Shown here piece after piece: positions 22,435 through 33,967 of a stretch of 64,000 nucleotides of DNA. The notes beneath the pieces are model-generated. The model was not told the DNA's origin, made no database searches, and saw only the letters and a list, made by a program, of their open reading frames with translations. This stretch comes from Aphelocoma coerulescens. Taxonomy: Eukaryota; Chordata; Aves; Passeriformes; Corvidae. Numbering within the stretch: the stretch's first letter is position 1; every line of letters starts with the position of its first letter. The stretch spans positions 25,607,924 through 25,671,923 of the forward strand of contig NC_091023.1 in assembly GCF_041296385.1 (NCBI RefSeq), in the 5' to 3' direction. Made by a program: the position numbers and the translations under genes.

Positions 22435-22875
22435 TGATGCCCAGCCGGGTGGGAGGGAGCCTGGGGAGCCCCCCCAGCTCCCCCAGCCCCTGCACAGGCG
22501 AAGGCCGGGTTCGGGAAGCCGCGGCAGCAGAGGAATCCTGTTTTGAAAGGACCGATGGCGGCGGCAGAGGAAGGGGAGGCCCGGGCTTTGAGGAGAGGAG
22601 CGCATCTCCTGCGTTTCATCTCGGCTCCCGGCCCGTCCCTGCAGGACCGCGCCTCCCACACCCCGGCGTTTCAATCGCTCTGCCAGCGCCGTGTTTGAAG
22701 ATGTCAGGGGAGAACGGGGCTCTCTCTGAAGCGAGTTGCAAGAAAAGAGACCGTTCGCTGTCCCTGCTCAGAGAAGAGCTCTTTAAAGCCTTCAGGAACG
22801 CCCCAAACCGGCCCCGCTTCCCTTCCCGGAGCGCTCCATCCCGGCTCTCACCTGCCTGCATGCTCCAGCAGGGGA
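22435..22875. other. GC-rich patch, no confirmed gene
   Basis: CpG-bearing stretch (aagccgcggcagcagagg, gatggcggcggcagagg). A plus frame with ATG at 22700 gives 'MSGENGALSEASCKKRDRS', which I do not recognise and which lacks a supported exon structure. Confidence 0.3.
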
Positions 22876-22949
22876 AGGAGCGGTGGTGGGGAGGCTCGGG
22901 AGTCCACAGGAGCACTCAAATAACCCTTTTCCGTCTTTCTTCCTACTTA

Positions 22950-23075
22950 ATAACAAACAAAAACAAAAGCAAAAAACACAACCCCCCAAAAAACCACCCA
23001 AAAATCCCACAAAAAACAAACAAACTAAAAAAAACCCACCCGAAAAACTACAACAAAAAAAAAGAGAACTTCTTC
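22950..23075. repeat. A/C-rich low-complexity tract
   Basis: Runs of A interrupted by C (aacaaacaaaaacaaaagc, ccaaaaaaccacccaaaaat). It may be a degenerated poly-A of an unidentified retroposed copy on the plus strand; no body element is recognised upstream. Confidence 0.75.
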
Positions 23076-23339
23076 CTTTTTTTCTGACAAGGTATCAAAA
23101 GCTGTGTTTTCTGCAAAGCAGGAGCTCCAGCAGCCCCCAGGGTCTCCTCTGCCCACCCAGGCAAATCCTAGGCAGGGACATGCTGAGCTGAGATGATCCC
23201 CATCCTCAGCAGCCCGGGGGGGCTCTGCAGTGATGGAACACAGGAAGAAAGTGGGAAAACTCCTTCCTGGATACCTGGGATGACCCATGACTGAGGTGGG
23301 GTCTCTGTAGAGCAAATCCATGAGAAATGGGAATGGCTT

Positions 23340-23586
23340 CACATGGAGAGAGGGCAGGTTTGGATGGGATATTGGGAAGGAATTCCTCCCTGGGTGGGTG
23401 GGCAGGCCCTGGCACAGGGTGCCCAGAGCAGCTGTGGCTGCCCCTGGATCCCTGGCAGTGCCCAAGGCCAGGCTGGACATTGGGGCTGGGAGCAGCCTGG
23501 GACAGTGGGAGGTGTCGTCCCTGTCCGTGGAACATCGGATGAGCTTTAAGGTCCCTCCCAACCCAAACCCTTCCGTGATTCTCTGA
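23340..23586 (+). mobile_element. CR1 LINE fragment
   Basis: 'tttggatgggatattggg', 'ggccctggcacagggtgccc', 'gcccaaggccaggctgg', 'cctcccaacccaaaccctt', ending 'ccgtgattctctg'. Plus orientation. First CR1 after the transposon-poor 12.3-23.3 kb interval. Confidence 0.92.
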
Positions 23587-23589
23587 TTG

Positions 23590-24300
23590 ATGCTGCTGAA
23601 AGAAGAAGTTAAATATTGATATAAATATTTAAACTTCACTTACGGCCTTCAGCGTCTATTTACTCCAAAGCATCCTCTTGGAAAGTTTTGTCGACATGAT
23701 CTGCAAGTTAAACAACTTTTCAAAAGACACTCCAGGGGCCGCACAAAGGCCCCAAACTCTCTGTATTGTCACGGGCCTGTGCTTTAAGCCGGGTTTAAAA
23801 GGGGCGGTGAGTGCGGGGCGGGGCAGCGCCGGGCTAGGGGCCGGCGGGCCGGGGTGGCCGTGCCCGGGGTGGCCGTGCCCGGGCTGCCACCAGCGCCGCG
23901 GTGGCTCCCGGCAGGGCTGGGCACTCGCCACAGCCCGCGGAGAGAGGAGCACATGAAAGCCGGGCTGGATTTGCCTTGCAATGACAGCTGCATATTAATC
24001 TAAAGAATTTCTGAAAAATCAAAAAGACATTTTTCAGCAAAATACACCCCTAGAGCCTCAATCGTAAAGCAAGGGAATAAACTTGAAACAGGATTGATTT
24101 CATCTTAAAGGGAATAGCTCTTTGAAATGCTACCAGCTGCAGTTGTCTTATTTGGTTTTCAATACTATAACAAAATTGTGCCATATTGTGTCAAATAAGG
24201 AGATAATATAACAGCTTTAAACAAATTTTGTAATTATGGGATCAATCAGAAACGAATTAAATCCGTGTGCATTAGGTAAGTGGTGCCACTGAATACTGAG
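23590..24300. promoter_or_regulatory. Candidate conserved noncoding element with CpG insert
   Basis: AT-rich parts at 23590-23775 and 23980-24300 (ttaatctaaagaatttctg, gtgtcaaataaggagataat, acaaattttgtaattatggg) flank a CpG-rich piece at 23795-23945. That piece holds a tandem 'ccggggtggccgtgc' duplication. No coding exon recognised. Confidence 0.38.
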
Positions 24301-25085
24301 TAGCTCCAAATAGCAGCTCCGAGCCCGTCTCCAGAGGCAGCCCCAGACCTGAGAGGGTGGTGGGACACCAGCCAGGGGACACGGGGGACGTGGCAGCCCC
24401 CAGCCAGTGCTCCTGGACTGGGGAAGGAGCACAAGGCACCACGGTGTGATTAAAGCTAAAAGAGGAAAGAGGGAACTCCCCCAGCAGCCCGTGCCGACAG
24501 AGCAGTGCCCAGCAGCAGCAGCTGCCCCCCGAGCCAGGGCCTGGGAGCACCGGGGCTCCAAAAGTGGGGTTTGTTCCTGGGAATGGCAGCGCTGATCCCA
24601 CACAGGGGTGGTGACACTCGGCTGCCCAGGACGTTCTCCCTGCCCTCGTGCAAGTGGTTCAAGGATGGGGTGGCATTCCTGCAGCCAGCTTGGATGGCAA
24701 GCCACTCCCCATTAAAGCTGGGTGCCCCACACCACCCCGAGCTCCTGGGGATTATTCACCTCTGGGTGTTTGGAGTTACACCAAAGCAGAAATCTCCCCC
24801 AGGGCAGCCGGTGCCAGACCCCATCCCGCGGGAAGGGCCGTGCCCAGAGCTCCTCTCCCGTCCCACCCGGGTTTGTGCCGTCACTCCCAGCCCGTGTGGC
24901 CCAGGCGCAGCACCCAAACCCTGCTCAGTGATAACAGGACTGATAAGAACCTACAAACCGTGGTTCAGGTGCATCACAGAGATGGTTTGGCAAAAGCACA
25001 CATCAAACAGGGTCAGGCTTACCAGGAGAAGCTCTTTGGCTCCTCCACCAGATCCTGCCCATCCTCGGCCGCTCAGGGGCGTGGG
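24300..25085. other. Intergenic, no gene seen
   Basis: GC-moderate sequence with overlapping frames on both strands and no recognised domain or repeat. Confidence 0.55.
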
Positions 25086-25480
25086 GGCTCTCACTCCTGC
25101 CATTTAATTACTTGTTAATGAACTTCTTATGCAAATGAAGCACCAAGTGGCCCTTCCAGCTGTGATGTCACCCCAGGACCTGCGGGGAGAGGGGTCCCGG
25201 ATGCTGCGTGGAGCAGGATTGGATCCCAGCGGATCAGCGTGATCCCACCAGGGACTAATAAAACTATTATTTGGAAAAGCTTTTGCATATTTAATATTCT
25301 TATATAAACTGGAGCATTCCAAATCAGGCCTTTCTGCTCTTTCAAAGAACGAGGAATGCTGTTAGGGAATAATACATTAATAGCTGAGATGCTGCACACA
25401 CTCTTTTCTGAGGCTGTTTCTGCACCACTTGAATAATTCTGTTGATTCCTCCACTTGAACATCAAATTTGTATTTGAGCT
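25085..25480. promoter_or_regulatory. Candidate conserved noncoding element
   Basis: Two AT-rich ends: 'ccatttaattacttgttaat' with TATGCAAAT (exact POU octamer ATGCAAAT at about 25129), and 'gcatatttaatattcttata'. No transposon match. Confidence 0.35.
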
Positions 25481-26400
25481 GCTCTCTCGGAAGCTGCTGC
25501 CACAGCTGGAGCTACAGGATGAGTCAAAACAAGAGTCTGTGAACACAGGCAGCACAGGAGGGGGGGATTGTGTGCAGGAGTGCTCATCATCCCTCCCCAA
25601 AATCAGGCTCTTCATTTCTTTGTACTCTGTTTGATTTCCCTTTTCCCACACTTCCTTCTGATTCCCATTTTCCTTCAGGGCAGCAGCGAAGAGCTCGGCT
25701 GGGACAGGGTTTGTATCGAGTATCAGGAGCCCGAGTTTTGTGTGGCTGGGAAATGCAAACCCCATTTTCTCTTTTGGAAAGCAAACTCCAGCAGTGTGGG
25801 GGATCAGGAGCTGAGAAATTTTGCAAACCCCGAAATTTTCAATACAATTATCCAAAAAATGCCTCTCCTAAATGCATTGCTCCCCAGCCCTTCACCCCAA
25901 GCAGAATCCAGCGACCCAAATTCCTGGAGATGTGGGGACCAAGGGAGCACCACCAGCATGGAGAGAAGCAACCATTCCCCTAGAAACTGGAAATTTGATG
26001 TCTTAAAACCCCTCAAAATTCTCTTTTTTGTTGTTTTTTAAAGGATTTAAAGGATTTCTTCCTTCCTGGGCAGGCCTGGGCTCCTGGGCACAGCACCCCC
26101 CTGTACCCCTGCAGCTACTCCCCAGTGCTCCAAACACCCTGGAGGAGAATTCTGAGAGCAGCTGGATCTTTTCCAAAGGAATTTCCGAATCTCCTCCTCT
26201 TCTATGTGTCTTACTGACAGTGGCCTTATTATCTAAAAGGCTTTATGAGGAACTTGGGCTGATGCTCCTCTCTGAGCAACACCTTCTGATGATTTAATAA
26301 CAGCTCTGAAGACAAAACTTGGCTCTGACCACTCTCGTCTGGCTGGTGGCTCCACATCCCCATTTTCAGTTAAAAAATGGGAATTTTCAGGAAATGTGTA
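25480..26400. other. Intergenic, no gene seen
   Basis: The longest frame here (minus, 25127-25855) has runs of Ser and Cys but no recognised family. No transposon or tandem array seen. Confidence 0.5.
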
Positions 26401-26419
26401 TTTGAAGTGCTCCTGAGCA

Positions 26420-26545
26420 GGCTGTCAGTAATGGAAAGGCTTTTCCCCTGGAATACCTGCAGGCCTGGTGGGTGTCCCTGCCCACGGCAAGGGGTCAGAA
26501 CGAGACAGGATTTAAGTTCCCTTCCAACCATTCCATGATTTTCTG
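26420..26545 (+). mobile_element. CR1 LINE fragment, short 3' tail
   Basis: 'ggtgggtgtccctgcccac' to 'aagttcccttccaaccattc' and 'catgattttctgg'. Only the last ~100 bases of a CR1 remain. Confidence 0.8.
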
Positions 26546-26750
26546 GTGTCAGCCGGGAGGCAGCAGAGCTCGCCAGCCATGGAGGAACCTTGGCAGAGCA
26601 GATTGGCTTTGTGAGGAGCTGAACTGGGCTGTGGGGATGGACAGAGACCGAGTGCACCCTGGTTTGGCACGGATGGGAGACACGAGCAGCCTGTGGGGGC
26701 TCCTCTGCTCATCGGCTGCGCTGCCACCAGCCCTGCTCTGCTGCTGCTCC

Positions 26751-27660
26751 AGGGAATGAGGGACAGGGAATGAGGGACAGGGAATGAGGGACAGGGAATG
26801 AGGGACTGGGAATGAGGGACAGGGGATGAGGGACAGGGAATGAGGGACTGGGGATGAGGGATAGGGAATGAGGGACTGGGAATGAGGGACAGGGAGTGCT
26901 GGGCAAGGGATGAGGGACAGGGAATGAGGGACAGGGAATGAGGGACAGGGGATGAGGGGCAGGGAATGAGGGACAGGGGATGAGGGGCAGGGAATGAGGG
27001 ACTGGGGATGAGGGACAGGGAGTGCTGGGCAAGGGATGAGGGACAGGGAATGAGGGACAGGGGATGAGGGGCAGGGAATGAGGGACAGGGAATGAGGGAC
27101 AGGGAGTGCTGGGCAAGGGATGAGGGACAGGGAATGAGGGACAGGGAATGAGGGACAGGGAATGAGGGACAGGGGATGAGGGACAGGGAATGAGGGACAG
27201 GGGATGAGGGACAGGGAATGAAGGACAGGGGATGAGGGGCAGGGGATGAGGGACAGGGAATGAGGGGCAGGGAATGAGGGATGGGGAATGAGGGACAGGG
27301 AATGCAACTGCAGGAATGCTGTGCAGGGAATGAGGGGTAGGGAATGAGAGGTAGGGAATGCTAGGCAGGGAATGAGGGGCAGGGAATGCTGGTGCAGGAA
27401 TGCTGTGCAGGGAATGAAGCTGCAGGGAATGCTGTGTAGGGAATGCTATGCAGGGAATGCTGTGCAGGGAATGCTGTGCAGGGAATACTGTGTAGGGAAT
27501 GAAGCTGCAGGGAATGCTGTACCGGGAATGCTGTGTAGGGAACGCTGTGCAGGGAATGCTGTGCCGGGAATGCTGTGTAGGGAACGCTGTGCAGGGAATG
27601 CTGGTGCAGGCAAGGCTGGTGTAGGGAATGCTGGTACAGGGAATGCTGGTGTAGGGAATG
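26751..27660. repeat. 14-bp VNTR, about 65 copies
   Basis: Left part: GGACAGGGAATGAG units. Right part from about 27300: GGGAATGCTGTGCA units. Both have a period of 14. Variant units with GGGAGTGCTGGGCAAG begin at 26891, 27017 and 27101, spaced 126 and 84 bases (9 and 6 units), a higher-order pattern. Because 14 is not a multiple of 3, three turns give a 14-residue peptide repeat, which explains the 250-330-residue minus frames here. Confidence 0.97.
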
Positions 27661-27689
27661 CCCGAGATCCACACATGTTTTGGATGAAG

Positions 27690-28010
27690 GGTGTTCACGT
27701 GCAGCTCGTGCTTACAACATTTTACATCGCTCTGGATTATCCGTCTGTCATGTTGGGCATTAAGTCACCCTGGATTATGCTGCATTCCCACTTAACTCAG
27801 GGATGTACGGAAAAGCAGGAGAGCGCCCTCCCCACCCCAGCAGAGGACCTTGTTTTCCCATATTTGCCCTGGAAGATCACCCATTATAATTGCTGTGTAC
27901 ACTGCACCACGTAAAATGATCCCCATTTATTCCATACAACAGATCCGGTGTCGTTTAATTAATTTCAGCCGCAGAGGAATGATCAAACATTCGCCAACAA
28001 CTTCACCTTT
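27690..28010. promoter_or_regulatory. Candidate conserved noncoding element
   Basis: Two similar phrases, 'ctctggattatccgtctgtc' and 'ccctggattatgctgcattc', lie about 35 bases apart, followed by 'gtcgtttaattaatttcag'. No repeat element match. Lies immediately right of the VNTR. Confidence 0.3.
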
Positions 28011-28739
28011 GGGACTGTCAGTGAGAAACCCTCGTGCTGTGCAGCAGCCAGAGCGGGGCAGCATTCCTGGAGGGGAGTTTTGCATGGAGAGGAAACGGCC
28101 CCTGTGCCCCTTGCTGCCACCAGGTCACCTTAGGGACACCAGCGAGTGTAGACCAGCAGCGCTGGGCTGGCAGGACAAGTCTTTCTGTATCAGAGCAGTG
28201 GATTTAGTAAAGCTAACAAAGAACTTAAAGAAAAGAAGTCCTGGACAGCCCCACACATTGCACGGGACAGACCCATGGAGGAACCACACACGATTCCAGG
28301 AGGAACCAGCAGAGCTGGTACCAGCAGAGCTGCTTTACTTCCCAATACCTGGATTGTTCCAGGTTCTTTTTTTGTTCTTAAGCAAAGTACCACAGGAAGG
28401 TGTAAAGAGACCGTGCAGGGAGCAGCCGGCCCAGCCTGCCTGCAGTGCTGCTGCCTCCCCTCAGCACCCCCATCCCTGCAGGATCCAGCCCTGCCTCACG
28501 GACACTGCTGCAGGCTCAGGCCAGGAGCGCTGCCAGCGCTCACCTCTGCAGCTCCTCACTGACCCACAGCTGGGCTGCTTTTGGACATAAAAGCACCACT
28601 GAGAGCCCTGTGTTGCTCCCAGATGTTGTTCACCCCTGTGCTCCAGGAGACTTTTAAACTTGCCGCTAATTAGGAGCGCGTTAATGAGGCCAAGGCCCAG
28701 TCAGATATCACAGCTCCGTGTTCATCGCTCCTGTTGGAG

Positions 28740-28885
28740 GCTTTCCCTGGATCCTGCCTGCACTGGGTGTGGAGTGTTCACATCCATGTGGATGTGGCCA
28801 CTGGGACCACGGCTCAGTGGTGGCCTTGGCAGTGCTGGGTTGGACTCAGTGATCCCAGAGGGTTTTCCCAATCCCAATCCCAACC
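28740..28885 (+). mobile_element. CR1 LINE fragment
   Basis: 'catgtggatgtggccactgg' and 'agtggtggccttggcagtgc' then 'gggttggactcagtgatccc' match the CR1 3' end. Ends in an expanded 'caatcccaatcccaacccc' run instead of the usual octamer tail. Confidence 0.8.
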
Positions 28886-28889
28886 CCAG

Positions 28890-30545
28890 TCCCTGGCGGG
28901 TGCTGAGGTCCAGCCTCTGCTTTGTCACTGACTGTTCTGCTGGCGCACAGCCCCTGCCCTGCCCAACGAGGTGACACCACCACAGACCCCAGGACACGAC
29001 TGCAAACCTTCTCTGTACCTTCTCCCTCACTCTCCACTTCTCTTCCCACACTTCCATCTCTGTGCACTTCCTGCAGGAACTGTTTCCAGCATCCATAGTG
29101 TGAAGTACCTTAATCACAACTAGCAGAGTTCCTCACTCTGAAATAATTATTCTTGGGAGAGATGCTGTGCCCTGGATCAGCCCCCACCACGCTCCTGGGT
29201 GAACCAGCCATGGAAAAGTCCTTCCTGCAGCCCTGAGCAGCTGGAGCAGCTACACACAGCTCTCGCTGGGTGCCACAAAAGATCCAATAAAAGATCCTCC
29301 TTGTGCTGCTGGGTTTGACTGGAATGGTTTCCTCTGCCATGGATCTCAGCTCCTCTCATGCCTGGCGATGCAGCGATGGCCCCAAGTGCGCAGGGAGGTC
29401 GAGGACAGCCATTGATTGCTTTAAGCAAATGCTGCTGTCGATTCGAGGTGGGCTCGCCCTGGAGTTCCTGCCCTTCCTGGGCACGGGCACGGCCCAAAGC
29501 TGGCACCAGCAGCTCTCTCCTGGGGTGCTGTTGGTCACTGGGGGGGATCCCAGGTGCCCTGACCACAGGATGAGGAAGGGGTGGGGGATCCACCAGGGGA
29601 CACCCCCACTGGGCTTCCCCCAGCTCAGCTCCAGCCAGGACAGCCTCAAGGACAACCTCAGGACAGCCTCAAGGACAACTCCTGCTGTCTCAGCACCTTC
29701 AATCCACTTCCCATCAATCCCCTTCCCACATCTTTTTCTCCTTTCCTGTTTAGAGCCTCGCCAATTCCTTTTACATGAAGATTTCCTAAGTCTCCCTGGC
29801 CATTTCCCATGTCTATAAATGGTTTATTAATGGCCAAAACACTCCCTTGTCCCCTCTCCAGGACCCCAGACACACCAAAACAACTGCCCTCAATCCTTTT
29901 CTCCCAGGGTCTCATCACACTGAAAACCTGCTGGGGTTTGTGACAGCACTTTTACATTAAGATACAAGAATTCAGATTTTCCATGTGATGCAGCACTAAA
30001 AATCACATTAGCAGAGAGCTGGAGTGAGAAGATCAACATTTATTGCATCCCCATCATACACCTGCTTCTAAGTATGAAATGGAATATTGGATAAAGAGGG
30101 TTTAAAATCAAACCTGTCTTCAGCTTTGTGCTTGGGGCAAGTTCCTGCAGCGCCAGCACCGCCGGGGTCGTGTTAAATTTGCTGTGGGGATCCAAAACAC
30201 AACTCAAATCATTTGTCTGTTGTGGTTTGGGAGAGGGAACTGATACGTGTGGGCATGGGGGAGACTGGGAGGAAGGACATGCCCCATGGGCTGATCCATC
30301 TGGATTAGATATCAGGATCTATTCCGAGTGCTCTGTGTGAGCAGCAAGCAGAGCCAGCACCCACAATCTGCACTGGGTGCAATGCAGACCCTTCCCAAGC
30401 CCTTTCACCTCACACTGTTTCTAAACCCTAAATGTCACTTCCTTTCAGGAAGATGCAGATTTTACCCGGGGTGTGGGTGGGCTGCACTCTCCAGGCTGTG
30501 GCTGCCAGCAGAGCACAGCCTTGGCTCACTGTGGGATGCTCTGTG
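28890..30545. other. Intergenic, no gene seen
   Basis: Includes a ~23-base tandem duplication at 29636-29685 (cagcctcaaggacaac) and an AT-rich, possibly conserved part at 29930-30125. No domain-bearing frame. Confidence 0.5.
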
Positions 30546-30548
30546 GGG

Positions 30549-30685
30549 TGGAATCACAGAATATCCTGAGCTGGGAGGGACCCACAAGGATCATCCAGTC
30601 CAACTCCTGGCCCCGCACAGACACCCCAACAATCCCACCCTGTGCCTGAGAGCGTTTCCCAAACACCCCCTGAGCTTGGAAAGCT
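30549..30685 (-). mobile_element. CR1 LINE fragment
   Basis: 'ggaatcacagaatatcctga', 'gctgggagggacccacaagg' and 'atcatccagtccaactcctg' are the minus-strand reading of a different CR1 subfamily from the copy at 6640. Truncated after about 130 bases. Confidence 0.9.
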
Positions 30686-31214
30686 GCTGGGCAGGGAGGG
30701 CAGCAGGGAAAGCGCTCCTGCTGCAGGTTTCTGTTGCACTGAGCAGCAGGAATTGTACTTTGGCAGCAGCCAGATCAGGATTTTCATGCCCAGGCAGCAC
30801 AGCAGGAGCCTGGGGGTGACGCTGCCTGCCCTGCCTGCACTTCCACTGCCAGGAAAAGGCAGCAGGCAGGCACGGGAGAGTTCCCTGCACAAGCAGTGGT
30901 GGGGTTTGGTGTCAACAGCATCTTTTTGGGGCATTTTTTGTGGCACTATCAGCTCAATATCCAAGCATTTCACCTCCCAGGACAAGCCGTGGCTCCTGAA
31001 CTCACCCTTTGCAGAAGTTCCTGCAGTTTTTTAGGCACAAACAGGCAAAAGATGTTGGTTTCCTTTGGGAAAGGAACTTCAACCCATCCTGTCCCTCCAG
31101 CCCCCAGCTCCCCACCCATCCCACAGCACCTCCCACAGCCCCAGCAGGAAAACCACAGGGATTATCCACCAGGAGAGAGGGAGAAACATCCACATCTGTG
31201 CAGGGAGAGAACGC

Positions 31215-31300
31215 AATAAATAACAAATGAGCTCTGGTTATGTAACACAATCTTATTTTCGACGTAGAGACGAGTGATGCAATAATAAATCCCACCTTTG
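31215..31300. promoter_or_regulatory. Short AT-rich candidate element
   Basis: 'cgcaataaataacaaatgag', 'gttatgtaacacaatctt' and 'gatgcaataataaatccc' form a compact AT-rich island in GC-richer sequence. Low confidence. Confidence 0.22.
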
Positions 31301-31559
31301 TGTCTCACCAGCTCAGAGCCAGCTCCAGACTGCAACATCTGGAGCTCTGGCTGAGCCTCCCAAATCCTGGGGGTACCTGGACCCCAAGGTTCACCTCCAG
31401 CAGAGCAGATGGAAAACTCTCGAGTTTTAGCTCTGCTGGTTGTCACAGAGGTACGGGCACACAGGGAGAGGGCATCGCCCTCCATGGCAAGGGACAGCCA
31501 GGGCAGGGGGGATGGGAACAATTTCTTTTTAAAGCAGTAGGAAAGACAAGGAACAGACT

Positions 31560-31862
31560 GATGGAATGGTTCCCTTTGGAACAGCCCGCTAAGGTCACTG
31601 AGTCCAACCATCCCGAAGCACTGCCAAGGCCACCGCTGAGCCACGTTCCTGTTCAAGCCCTGCAGGGATGGGGGCTCCACCTCTGCCCTGGGCAGCTGGG
31701 CCAGGCTGGAGAGCTCTTTCTGGGAACAGATTTCCCCAATACCCACCCTGAGCCTCCCCTGGCCCAGCCTGAGGCCGTTCCCTCTCCTGTCCCTGTTCCC
31801 TGGGAGCAGAGCCCGATCCCCCCGACTGCCCCCTCCTGTCAGGGACTTGTGCAGAGCCACAA
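31560..31862 (-). mobile_element. CR1 LINE fragment, internal 3' region
   Basis: 'gatgggggctccacctctgc', 'cctgggcagctgggccaggc' and 'ctggcccagcctgaggccgt' are typical of the CR1 stretch upstream of its 3' end. The terminal block is decayed ('actgagtccaaccatcccga'). Confidence 0.88.
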
Positions 31863-32199
31863 GGTGCAGCCAGCGGCTGCCAGAGCTGTGCCAAGGGATG
31901 GGGATGGGGATGGGGGTGGCTGTGGGGGCATCCTCCGCTCCCCCCGGGAAAGACGCCCCAAATCCACACCTGGAGCACATTTTAGTGTTAGGTGTTGCCT
32001 GGTCTTTAATCATCGGTTTGCCGTTTTGGCCAAACCACGTGAAAAGAGTCCGCTAAAACAGCAGCGGCCCCGTGCCCAGCTAAAACCTGGCAAAGTCGGG
32101 AAAAACGCGGGCAGAGCTTGGACGTGCTCGGGAAGCCGAGGCTGTTGAGAGGAGCGAAGCAAAGGACTAAAGCAGCAAGGGCTGAAGGTTGTTTCTCGT

Positions 32200-32550
32200 G
32201 GCTCCGTGAGCTCTGGGGCAGATTCACACCCGGCAGCAGCGAGAGCATCAGCGGGTCCCGGCTGGAGCCGGAGCTCCGCAGGGTTTGGGATTCGCGGCCC
32301 GGCAGCGCTGGAACAGCAACTGCTCCATCTGGTGGGAGCGGCTCCGGCCGGGATGGGATGTGGGATGAGGGATGAGGGATGTGGGATGTGGGATGAGGGA
32401 GGAGGGATGAGGGCTCGCAGCTCCCCCGGCAGAGCGGCGGCGATGGCCCGGCCGGTCCCGGCATCCCGGGGGCTGCCAGCATCCCCGGGAATCCCGGCTG
32501 GAGTGCGGGAGAGGGCCCCGGTCCTAAAGAAACCGGGCTGAGCCGGCCCA
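32200..32550. other. CpG-bearing patch with (GGGATGA)n microsatellite
   Basis: CpG-rich sequence (ggagccggagctccgcag, cagagcggcggcgatggccc) interrupted by a heptamer run of GGGATGA/GGGATGT at about 32350-32411. No exon recognised. Confidence 0.45.
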
Positions 32551-32577
32551 GCTGCCCTCGGGTTATAAACGAATCAC

Positions 32578-32815
32578 TTAAAAGAAGGGGGATTTGGATC
32601 AGATATGAGGGGAAAATCCTTCCCCGTGAGGGTGAGAAGGCCCTGACAGAGTAGCTGTGGCTGCCCCTGGATCCCTGGCAGTGCCCAAGGCCAGGCTGGA
32701 CATTGGGGCTGGGAGCAGCCTGGGACAGGGGAAGGTGTCCCTGCCCATGGCAGGGGGTGGGATGGGATGATTTTTAGGGTCCCTTCCAACCCAAACCATC
32801 CCAGGATTCCATGAG
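32578..32815 (+). mobile_element. CR1 LINE fragment
   Basis: 'gggggatttggatcagatat' through 'ccctggatccctggcagtgc' to 'tcccttccaacccaaaccat'. It lacks the 'ggcacagggtgcccag' block through a small internal deletion near 32650. Confidence 0.92.
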
Positions 32816-33112
32816 GTTTCCCGGGAGCGTGGCTCAGCCCGGCACCGGGCAGGGGTGGGAGCGCACAGGGCTGGGCTCTGCCTGGGGTCCCAGGTTCCAC
32901 TAAAAAACAAACACAGAAATGCGGGGAGGGGAGAAAATCGATGTCTAGAATTTAAACTTTCCTTTCATGTGAATTTTTGCTTCCTCACAACCCAGGGAGA
33001 GCCCTGAGAGTCCAGGCTGGACTGCAGCACTCATCCCCAAACTAATGATTGTGGATCTGCTCGGACGTTGATGGCTCCAGGCATTTCTATATCCAGGGCC
33101 AACTTGAATGAG

Positions 33113-33200
33113 CCCCCACCCCAGAAAGGATCAAACTGCCCAAGATGGAATCAAACCACCCCAGAAGAGATCAAGCTGCCCCCAAAGAGATCCAGTTGCC
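33113..33200. repeat. ~24-bp tandem repeat, 3-4 copies
   Basis: Units of the form 'aaagagatcaaactgcccc' (agaaaggatcaaactgccc, atggaatcaaaccacccc, agagatcaagctgcccc, agagatccagttgcc) follow each other head to tail. Confidence 0.8.
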
Positions 33201-33399
33201 TGGCTGTGGGTGCTTAGATGTGTGATGAGAGAGATGGCCCAAGCTTGGCCCTGTGGCCAGGGGCTCCCAGGGAGTTTCTGTGCTACCCAACGTACCTGAT
33301 GGATATGGAGACACCTGGACAGATGTGGATGTTGGAAGAAGAAGGGAAGAAATACTTCCTTGCTTTCTAAGCGTGGCATTTTTGTACCTCAGCAAATTG

Positions 33400-33840
33400 G
33401 CGTCGCTACCACCAGCAGTCCTTACTTTAAAATATGGGCATTTCTCTGCTGAAAATGCTTTCCTGCACTATTTCCTTGACCTGAAAGCTGGGAGCATCAA
33501 TACATCAGCTCTGAAGTCTGCTGAGTGCCTAGAAATAAGGGGATATAATCTCCAAAATGAGTGCCCACCAGGCCCTGTCAGCTCTGCCAGCGCAGAGCAG
33601 CTCTTTGCAACTTTGATTTACTGGCAATAGTTGGAAAAGGAGCAAGCAAGGAATGAAAACCCAATATTTCCATTACCGTTTACTTAATAAAAAAATATTG
33701 TAGGGAAGTCAGACATCATAAAACGCCCATCCTCGCTCTGTATTTACAGGGTCATCCAATAACCTGAGCCAGACCAGTAATCAATTTTAAAAAGCCCTTT
33801 GCAATTGAAGGCACAGACAAGTGAGTGCTCGATATCAATA
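33400..33840. promoter_or_regulatory. AT-rich candidate conserved block
   Basis: 'accgtttacttaataaaaaa', 'gaccagtaatcaattttaaa' and 'gcaattgaaggcac' lie in repeat-free sequence just left of a tandem duplication. Enhancer-like by composition. Confidence 0.25.
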
Positions 33841-33871
33841 TTCCCACGGCAGAGCAGCAGCCAGGCTGCTC

Positions 33872-33967
33872 TGGAGCACCCCAAGGAGCCCTCACAGGGG
33901 ATGAGGTGGCTCATAGGTCAGGAGCACCCCAAGCAGCCCTCACAGGGAGTGAGGTGGCTCACAGGGA
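33872..33967. repeat. 48-bp tandem duplication
   Basis: 'gagcaccccaaggagccctc' and 'gagcaccccaagcagccctc' begin two 48-base copies that share 'gtgaggtggctca' near their ends, with a few substitutions. Confidence 0.9.

Noticed and set aside
22700..23087. Plus frame starting MSGENGALSEASCKK
   Set aside because: Runs into the A/C-rich tract, has no recognised family and no supporting splice sites.
26751..27660. CRISPR-like regular repeats
   Set aside because: Units are directly tandem with no unique spacers, and the genome is avian.
26549..27698. Long minus-strand frames (252 and 329 residues) of Pro-Ser-Leu-Ile-Pro-Cys repeats
   Set aside because: They are the translation of the 14-base VNTR; more than one frame is open and the peptide period equals three DNA units.
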